Part shown: positions 58,737-64,000 of the stretch, in pieces
How positions within the stretch are numbered: position 1 is the stretch's first letter
Layout of the letters: every line of letters begins with the position of its first letter
Assembly: GCA_021648845.1 (NCBI GenBank)
Contig: JAKJHY010000008.1
Location: 186,001 to 250,000 of the forward strand
DNA length: 64,000 nucleotides
Origin: Mycobacterium sp. MBM
GTDB taxonomy: Bacteria > Actinomycetota > Actinomycetes > Mycobacteriales > Mycobacteriaceae
Reading direction: 5' to 3'
The notes under the pieces: model-generated
Databases searched by the model: none
What the model saw: only the letters and a program-made list of their open reading frames with translations
What the model was told of the DNA's origin: nothing
Made by a program: the position numbers and the translations under genes

Positions 58737-59642
58737 ATGGGCTTGCTCGACGGCCGGGTGGTCATCGTCACCGGCGCCGGCGGCGGTATCGGACGCGAGC
58801 ACGCGCTCGCCTTCGCCGCCGAGGGTGCGCGTGTGGTGGTCAACGATATCGGTGTCGGACTGGACGGTTCGCCTGCCGGTGGCGGCAGCGCTGCGCAGAG
58901 CGTGGTCGACGAAATCACCGCGGCCGGAGGCGAAGCCGTGACCAGTGGTGCCAATGTCGCGGACTGGGCACAGGCCGAGGGGCTCATCCAGACGGCCGTC
59001 GACAACTTCGGCACACTGGATGTCCTGGTCAACAACGCCGGCATCGTCCGAGACCGGATGTTCGTCAATGCGACCGAGGATGAGTTCGACGCCGTCACCG
59101 CCGTGCACCTCAAGGGGCATTTCGCCACCATGAAACATGCCGGGGCCTACTGGCGGGCGAAATCCAAGGCCGGCGAGACGGTGGACGCCCGCATCATCAA
59201 CACCAGCTCCGGTGCCGGGCTGCAGGGCAGCGTCGGGCAGGCGACCTACAGCGCGTCCAAGGCCGGTATCGCGGCACTGACCCTGGTTGCCGCGGCCGAG
59301 ATGGGTCGCATCGGTGTCACCGTGAATGCCATTGCGCCGTCGGCCCGTACCCGGATGACCGAGACCGTGTTCGCCGACATGATGGCGACCCAGGACGCCG
59401 CCTTCGACGCCATGGCCCCGGAGAACATCTCCCCGCTGGTCGTGTGGCTGGGCAGCGTCGAGTCCCGTGATGTCACCGGCCGGGTCTTCGAGGTCGAGGG
59501 CGGCATCATCCGGGTCGCCGAGGGCTGGGCCCGCGGCGGCGAGATCGACAAGGGGGCCAAGTGGGACCCGGCCGAACTCGGCCCGGTGGTCACCGACCTG
59601 CTGGCCAAATCGCGCACCCCGCTACCGGTGTTCGGCGCCTGA
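58737..59642 (+). CDS. SDR family oxidoreductase (Rv3548c-like)
   Basis: The product is 301 aa with AAAAGGAG upstream of the ATG. The Rossmann motif is GAGGGIGREHA, with an extended NDIGVGLDGSPAGGGSAAQ loop, NNAGIVRDRMF, Ser in INTSSGAGLQGS and Tyr/Lys in TYSASKAGIAAL. This matches the hydroxyacyl-CoA dehydrogenase-like SDRs related to peroxisomal MFE-2, and the position of Rv3548c. A role in beta-oxidation of steroid CoA esters is likely. It overlaps the convergent TetR gene by 21 bases. Confidence 0.87.
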   Translation: MGLLDGRVVIVTGAGGGIGREHALAFAAEGARVVVNDIGVGLDGSPAGGGSAAQSVVDEITAAGGEAVTSGANVADWAQAEGLIQTAVDNFGTLDVLVNNAGIVRDRMFVNATEDEFDAVTAVHLKGHFATMKHAGAYWRAKSKAGETVDARIINTSSGAGLQGSVGQATYSASKAGIAALTLVAAAEMGRIGVTVNAIAPSARTRMTETVFADMMATQDAAFDAMAPENISPLVVWLGSVESRDVTGRVFEVEGGIIRVAEGWARGGEIDKGAKWDPAELGPVVTDLLAKSRTPLPVFGA

Positions 59643-60332
59643 CCCCTGGCGGGCAGCGAGCCCGCCACCGTCCGCCGGCGCCTGCTGGGCCAGTAGCAAC
59701 AAGAGCAGGACACGGCGCAGGCCGCCGTGCAGTTGGGGCAGTTGGTCGATCCGCCCGGCCCGGACCTCGCGCGCGACAAATTCGCTGGCCAACGTTGCGG
59801 CCGCGATGACGTCCACCTCGCTTGGTTCGCCGTCGATGCCGGTGCGGCGACGGAGCACCACCGCGATACGACGCAGCGCCTCGGCGAATATGCTCGCGCG
59901 TCGGTCGCGTGAGGCGAAGGCGCGGTCACCCACTACGAGGATGTCGACGAAGAACGCCCGGGCTCCGGCCGGGCGTTCCATCCACCACTGCAAGTACAGG
60001 TGCAGTCCGGCGTCGAAAGCGGCCATCGGGTCATCGGCTGCCTCTATTTCGCGCACATAGGCGTCCAGCAAATCCCGTAGCTGGTCGCCGTGTTGCTCGC
60101 AGGTGGCGATGAAGCAGTCGGCCTTGTCCGAGAACAGTTGGTAGAAGGTTCGGTCGGTGACTCGTGCCCGGCGCACCACCTTGGGCACGCTGGCTGCTGC
60201 GTAGCCGTTCTCGTTGACCAAGTCGGCCATGGCGATCAGCAACCGCTCGCGTTGGGATGCGAGGACTTCCTCCTTGCTGAGCTTGTGTCGACCGCGTGGC
60301 AGCGGTTGCGCTCCAGGGTCAGTACCGGACAT
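59622..60332 (-). CDS. TetR family transcriptional regulator
   Basis: The product is 236 aa from the ATG at 60332. The HTH is RERLLIAMADLVNENGYAAASVPKVVRRARVTDRTFYQLF. It is divergent from the large exported protein gene at 60480, with a perfect 22-bp palindrome at 60399-60420 in between. It probably represses that gene. The ligand is unknown. Confidence 0.85.
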   Translation of the reverse strand: MSGTDPGAQPLPRGRHKLSKEEVLASQRERLLIAMADLVNENGYAAASVPKVVRRARVTDRTFYQLFSDKADCFIATCEQHGDQLRDLLDAYVREIEAADDPMAAFDAGLHLYLQWWMERPAGARAFFVDILVVGDRAFASRDRRASIFAEALRRIAVVLRRRTGIDGEPSEVDVIAAATLASEFVAREVRAGRIDQLPQLHGGLRRVLLLLLLAQQAPADGGGLAARQGSGAEHR

Positions 60333-60398
60333 CGATATCCCCGTTCGGTGACGCATCGCCGAGCCTCGTGTGCACGGTCCCCGGCAACAACCTTGCTT

Positions 60399-60420
60399 TT
60401 AGACATGCATGCATGTCTAA
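60399..60420. promoter_or_regulatory. 22-bp perfect palindrome, likely TetR operator
   Basis: TTAGACATGCA is followed at once by its exact reverse complement. It lies 66 bases from the TetR start and 59 bases before the exported protein ATG. Apart from this site and an AAGGGAGG ribosome site, the gap 60333-60479 shows nothing else. Confidence 0.85.
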
Positions 60421-60479
60421 TGAATTTCGCCGCGTGAGGCACGGCACGGTGTGCCACACCACCAAGGGAGGCCAGTCAG

Positions 60480-62936
60480 ATGGAGCCGCAAGTCCCAGCA
60501 GATGCGTCGATGAACACGCCCGCATCGCACCCGCCGGAGGCTGCCCGCCGAATGTCCGCCGCGGTGGCGGTGGCCGGTGTCGCGATGGCGATGTTCGGCA
60601 GTACCACGGTCGCGAATGCCGCGCCCGGCGACGATGCCAATACGCACGGGAGTGCAGTTTCTCGGCCATCCACCAGTAATACCGTGCAGCAGCGACGGGG
60701 AACGTCTGCGGGCAACGATTCGGCTGCCTCGCAGACCTCCGCGCCAGGCAAGCCCAGATCCGTGTCCGGTGTCCGATCGGCCAGGTCGGTCCGGTCGGCG
60801 GCAGCACCCGGCAGCGGTATCGACGCGGTGTCCGTGACAGACGTTGTCGAAGAGCCCCCGACCGATCCGCAAGATGGCGGGCAGGACACGGCGGCTGCGC
60901 GTCCCGGGACGCAGGCAACGTCGGCAACGCAGCTGAACGGGCGAGCAGGGGCACGCCTGCAGAATCGCGAGAGCGAGTCCGGTCAGCTCGTACCCCGTGG
61001 CGCGGAGACGCCCAGCGCCGATATCTCCGCTGAGTCACCGCAATCCCTCGCTTCGGTGGAGCGCACCACGCCTGCCGCCGTCGCGGCGTCGAGCATGCTC
61101 GTTGCGGCCTCGGAATCGGCCGGCGTGACATCGCTGAGCGCTCCCTCCGCGGTCGCGCCGACGGCGGTGACCTTCAAGAGCATCGTCGCCGATCTGATGA
61201 CCTGGATCGGCCTCGGCCGATTCGCGACCAACCTCCCGGGGCCCGGCGTGCCGGTTGGTGGCCTGCTGGAGTCGGCATGGCTGCTGGTGCGCCAATCGCA
61301 GTACAGGTGGAACAACCAGCGTCCATCCGCCGACCCCACCGCGGCCACCGAGCTGAATCCCGACGGCGCAGTAGTCGGCAACCTCAACGCCGAGGACTAC
61401 GAGGGTGATTCGCTGACCTACACCGTGACCGGTGCCCCCACTTCGGGCACCGTCGTCATCGACGCCCAAGGCCAATTCACCTACGTTCCCGATGTACCGG
61501 CCGGATCCGCCGTCATCGACAAGTTCACCGTCACCATCGATGACGGCGTCGGCAATCCGCCCCACCACTACGGACTGCTCGGCCTGGCCGGCATCCTCAA
61601 GGCGCCGACCGTGACCGTGTACGTGGCGGTCACCTCGCTCGGGGACGTCAGCATCGCGCCACCGCCGCGGCCCCTGCAGGCGGCGCTGCTGGCCGCCAAG
61701 GCGTACCTCTACGGATACCCGCTGCTGGAAACCCAACGCCTGCAGGCCCAGGCTCCGGCAACCAACACCTTGATCGCGTTGACCAGCTACGTCGATCCTG
61801 CGCAGCGACTGGTCGTCGCACCCAACGTGGACACCCTGTACACGCTGGCCTACCTCGACCTCAGTGAAGGGCCGGTGGTGTTGTCGCATCCCGACATGGA
61901 GGACCGCTACTTCGGCTTCCAGCTGATGGACCCCTACACCAACGTCGTCGGCTATATCGGCTCGCGGACAACGGGATCCGAGGCGGCGAGCTATGCGATC
62001 GTCTGGGAAGACGGCCCGCAGGGAGAGATCCCGGCCGATGTGGAGGTCATCGTCGTGCCCTATGCCGACATCTGGCTGTTGGGCCGCACCGCCGCCGGCG
62101 ACGAAGCCGACCAGCAGGAGGCCGTCGCGTTGATGCGCCAATATTCGGTCACCGCACCGGGTGGTTCGCCGACCTACCCGATCGAGGATTTCGACACCAC
62201 CACCTCGACACCGCTGCCGACCGGGCTGGCCGCCCTCGACGCCATCAGCGATGGGATGATCGCGAATCCGCCCCCCGCCCACGAGGCCGACAAACTTGCC
62301 GAGCTCATCCGCGTCGGAGTCGGCCCGGGGCTGGAGGTGGCCGACGCAAACCTGAGCCGCGCCTCACAATGGGCGGCGCAGACGGCCGTGCGTGCGGTCG
62401 CCACACTTCTGGACCCGCTGATCAGCCTGGCTCAATACCGCATGGCCGCACAGAACCAGGGCTGGGCCTCGCCGGATCCGGCGATCGGCGACTACGGCAC
62501 CGATTACCTGCTGCGGGCCGGCGTGGCCAAGATCGGTCTGGGTGCCAACACGCCCGACGAGGCGTACTACGCCACGGCCTTCCTGGACGAGAACCTGCGC
62601 CGGCTCGACGGGAAGAACTCCTACCAGCTGCATTTCGAGCCCGGACAGGAACCGCCGGCCGATGCGTTCTGGTCCATCACCGTGTACGACTCCGAGGGGT
62701 TCCTGGTGCCCAACGAGGCCCAGATCTACGCCATCAGCAGTACCGGGTCGGGCAGTCTGGTCTACCAGGAAGACGGCTCGATCGATATCGTCTTCGCCCA
62801 AGAGGCCCCCGACGACCCGAACGTCAACTGGATCCCCGTGCCGGACGGCGCTTTCCGGGTCTACCTACGGGTCTACGTCCCGCAGGATGCGGTGCTCGAG
62901 GGCGACTGGGTGGCGCCGGGAATCGAGCGCCTCTAG
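60480..62936 (+). CDS. Large exported protein with Ser/Ala-rich linker, Ig-like repeat and DUF1254/DUF1214 domains
   Basis: The product is 818 aa with AAGGGAGG before the ATG. A signal peptide (AVAVAGVAMAMFGSTTVANA, about residues 28-48) is followed by a low-complexity linker rich in Ser, Ala, Thr and Gln to about 240. Residues 285-345 form a cadherin/VCBS-like Ig repeat (GDSLTYTVTGAPTSGTVVID). Residues 400-815 are DUF1254 (YLYGYPLLETQRLQ, APNVDTLYTLAYLDLSEGPVVL, YFGFQLMDPYTNVVGYIG) plus DUF1214 (SYQLHFEPGQEPPADAFWSITVYDSEG). DUF1254 proteins are usually about 450 aa without the linker and Ig domain. The function is unknown. Confidence 0.82.
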   Translation: MEPQVPADASMNTPASHPPEAARRMSAAVAVAGVAMAMFGSTTVANAAPGDDANTHGSAVSRPSTSNTVQQRRGTSAGNDSAASQTSAPGKPRSVSGVRSARSVRSAAAPGSGIDAVSVTDVVEEPPTDPQDGGQDTAAARPGTQATSATQLNGRAGARLQNRESESGQLVPRGAETPSADISAESPQSLASVERTTPAAVAASSMLVAASESAGVTSLSAPSAVAPTAVTFKSIVADLMTWIGLGRFATNLPGPGVPVGGLLESAWLLVRQSQYRWNNQRPSADPTAATELNPDGAVVGNLNAEDYEGDSLTYTVTGAPTSGTVVIDAQGQFTYVPDVPAGSAVIDKFTVTIDDGVGNPPHHYGLLGLAGILKAPTVTVYVAVTSLGDVSIAPPPRPLQAALLAAKAYLYGYPLLETQRLQAQAPATNTLIALTSYVDPAQRLVVAPNVDTLYTLAYLDLSEGPVVLSHPDMEDRYFGFQLMDPYTNVVGYIGSRTTGSEAASYAIVWEDGPQGEIPADVEVIVVPYADIWLLGRTAAGDEADQQEAVALMRQYSVTAPGGSPTYPIEDFDTTTSTPLPTGLAALDAISDGMIANPPPAHEADKLAELIRVGVGPGLEVADANLSRASQWAAQTAVRAVATLLDPLISLAQYRMAAQNQGWASPDPAIGDYGTDYLLRAGVAKIGLGANTPDEAYYATAFLDENLRRLDGKNSYQLHFEPGQEPPADAFWSITVYDSEGFLVPNEAQIYAISSTGSGSLVYQEDGSIDIVFAQEAPDDPNVNWIPVPDGAFRVYLRVYVPQDAVLEGDWVAPGIERL

Positions 62937-63451
62937 CCGGGGTCGGGGGTACACACGGTGAGCAGGGAGGTGCGGTTCTGCGCGGCCACCTGTGCCGGGT
63001 CGAGCCAGCCGACACCTTCGAAAAAGAAGCTGCCCTCGGGGTGTGCCGCGGAGTTGCGGGTGATCTCGGCGAGACCGATCGGTGTTGCGCCGACGGCCTG
63101 CGGCGCGTCCACGATGAGCGTCACCTCCCGGCTTGTCCGCCAGTCGAAACCGGCAGGTAGCGGTTCGACGACGTCGAGGCCGGGATACGGGCCGCCGACG
63201 GTCAGGAACTCGACGTCGGCGCGCCGGCCCTGCGGCGGTTCCAGTGTGAGGCGGGCACCGTCGGGGGAGAACAGCACCACCACCCGCGAAACCTGCGTGC
63301 AGGGCGTCCCGGTCCACAACCGCAGCGCTCCGTCGGTGATCCGGGCCCCGAACACCGGTGGCAGCGAAGTGACCTCGGGGTCGGGTCCGATCAGTCCGCA
63401 GCCGGACACCGCGCCGACGGTGAGCAGAACCGCGAGCGCGGGCCTGATCAC
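62933..63451 (-). CDS. Putative lipoprotein of unknown function
   Basis: The product is 172 aa from the GTG at 63451, overlapping the previous stop (GTGA). A signal peptide ends in AVSGC (Cys18). The mature part has one further Cys pair (TPCTQ and TVCTPDPG) and beta-strand character. I do not recognise the family. It is translated together with the HExxH protein and is convergent with the DUF1254 gene (4-base overlap). Confidence 0.7.
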   Translation of the reverse strand: MIRPALAVLLTVGAVSGCGLIGPDPEVTSLPPVFGARITDGALRLWTGTPCTQVSRVVVLFSPDGARLTLEPPQGRRADVEFLTVGGPYPGLDVVEPLPAGFDWRTSREVTLIVDAPQAVGATPIGLAEITRNSAAHPEGSFFFEGVGWLDPAQVAAQNRTSLLTVCTPDPG

Positions 63452-63969
63452 CGGTAGCCTCCGTCGCCCAACCCCGCCTCCCGCTCGATCCCCGCGGAGT
63501 CGGTGACGGCGGCCCACAGCATGCCGAGATAGCCCTTGTCGGCCCATTGGCGGGAGTGCATCTCCTCGTGGTGCAACAGCCGGTCCAGGTCCAGGGAACC
63601 CGCCCGCGGCACCCCGTCGGCGCCGACGTGCCAGGACTTCCCGGACTCGACGATCTGTTGCAGCTGCCGGGTCGGATCGTTGCCGTGGTCGATGTTCTCC
63701 ATGAAGATATCGCCCCACGCGGTGCCGCCCTTCCAGCTGAACTGGTCCTGCAACCAGTTGCCGCCCATCCCCATCAACATGGCGTTGGGTGTGGTGACCA
63801 AACCTCCGTCGGCGCGCAGGATGAACCGCACGTCCTTGTCGTAGGTCCAGGCGTTCGCGTGCTGCCGGTCGACGATCCGCTGCACCTCCTCGGCGGTATA
63901 GGGCTCGGGGGCGAAATCCGCCGAAGGGTTGTCCCCGTAGCCGGTTCCGGCATTGAGGATGTAGGTCAT
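63448..63969 (-). CDS. Small protein with HExxH zincin-like motif
   Basis: The product is 173 aa from the ATG at 63969; the open frame continues to the window edge, but an upstream gene appears to end there with a TGATG overlap. HEEMH (134-138) followed by SRQW is a zinc-metallopeptidase-type motif, in line with DUF4157/eCIS-like proteins in which HExxH is followed by RQ. There is no signal peptide. It is coupled to the lipoprotein gene. Catalytic activity is not assured, as a third zinc ligand cannot be assigned. Confidence 0.62.
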   Translation of the reverse strand: MTYILNAGTGYGDNPSADFAPEPYTAEEVQRIVDRQHANAWTYDKDVRFILRADGGLVTTPNAMLMGMGGNWLQDQFSWKGGTAWGDIFMENIDHGNDPTRQLQQIVESGKSWHVGADGVPRAGSLDLDRLLHHEEMHSRQWADKGYLGMLWAAVTDSAGIEREAGLGDGGYR

Positions 63970-64000
63970 CAGGACCGCCTTGCGGGCATCCCCACCCGAG

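Overview
The window is high-GC actinobacterial chromosome with many GTG starts and many 4-base ATGA/GTGA stop-start overlaps. Gene content and order match the cholesterol-catabolism locus of mycobacteria: kstR, fadE34, kshB, hsaADCB, aspB-like, fadE33-31, fadD3, fadE30, ipdF, kstR2, fadA6, ipdC-B-A, echA20. A rapidly growing Mycolicibacterium-like species is the best guess. No rRNA, tRNA, CRISPR array, insertion sequence or prophage was seen, and no gap without a gene exceeds about 200 bases. || Layout. (1) 1-11.8 kb is a zinc-starvation island with three Zur-type boxes. It holds an azt-type importer (permease fused to a beta-propeller domain, binding lipoprotein, AztD chaperone), a small Cys-rich protein, a cassette of SDR, 101-aa protein, COG0523 GTPase and WD40 protein, a second COG0523 GTPase, and znuA-znuC-znuB. 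(2) 11.9-15.1 kb: LacI regulator, methyltransferase, trehalose-phosphatase, KstR. (3) 15.3-23.9 kb: KstR-controlled side-chain and ring A/B genes, with three KstR boxes. (4) 24-32.2 kb: a probable ketone-body module (LysR regulator, MFS carrier, 3-hydroxybutyrate dehydrogenase, acetoacetate-CoA ligase) plus an HNH protein and a hydrolase. (5) 32.2-41.8 kb: KstR2-controlled ring C/D genes. (6) 41.8-52.9 kb: purine catabolism from guanine to allantoin, with a permease/OHCU-decarboxylase-like fusion and a PLP-enzyme/alcohol-dehydrogenase pair. (7) 53.0-54.4 kb: membrane protein and SatD-like regulator. (8) 54.4-59.6 kb: ipdC, ipdB, ipdA, echA20 and two SDRs around a KstR2 box. (9) 59.6-64 kb: TetR regulator divergent from a large exported DUF1254-type protein, then a lipoprotein and a small HExxH protein. 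|| How the parts work together. KstR controls conversion of the sterol nucleus: KshB supplies electrons for 9-alpha-hydroxylation, HsaA/HsaB hydroxylate ring A, HsaC cleaves it and HsaD hydrolyses the product to give HIP. KstR2 controls HIP degradation: FadD3 activates it, FadE30/IpdF/IpdC and EchA20/IpdAB open the remaining rings, and FadE31-33/FadA6 finish beta-oxidation. The purine genes form one route: guanine deaminase, xanthine dehydrogenase, HpxO-type urate hydroxylase, HIU hydrolase, OHCU decarboxylase. || Compared with the M. tuberculosis order as I remember it, the steroid locus is interrupted twice: nat is missing and the ketone-body block lies after hsaB, and the purine block plus SatD pair separates fadA6 from ipdC. 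The most unusual items are the AztB-propeller fusion, the permease fused to an OHCU-decarboxylase-like domain that lacks the catalytic His and Glu, the Zur-linked uncharacterised small proteins, a 15-bp tandem repeat inside fadE30, and several clean operator-like palindromes.
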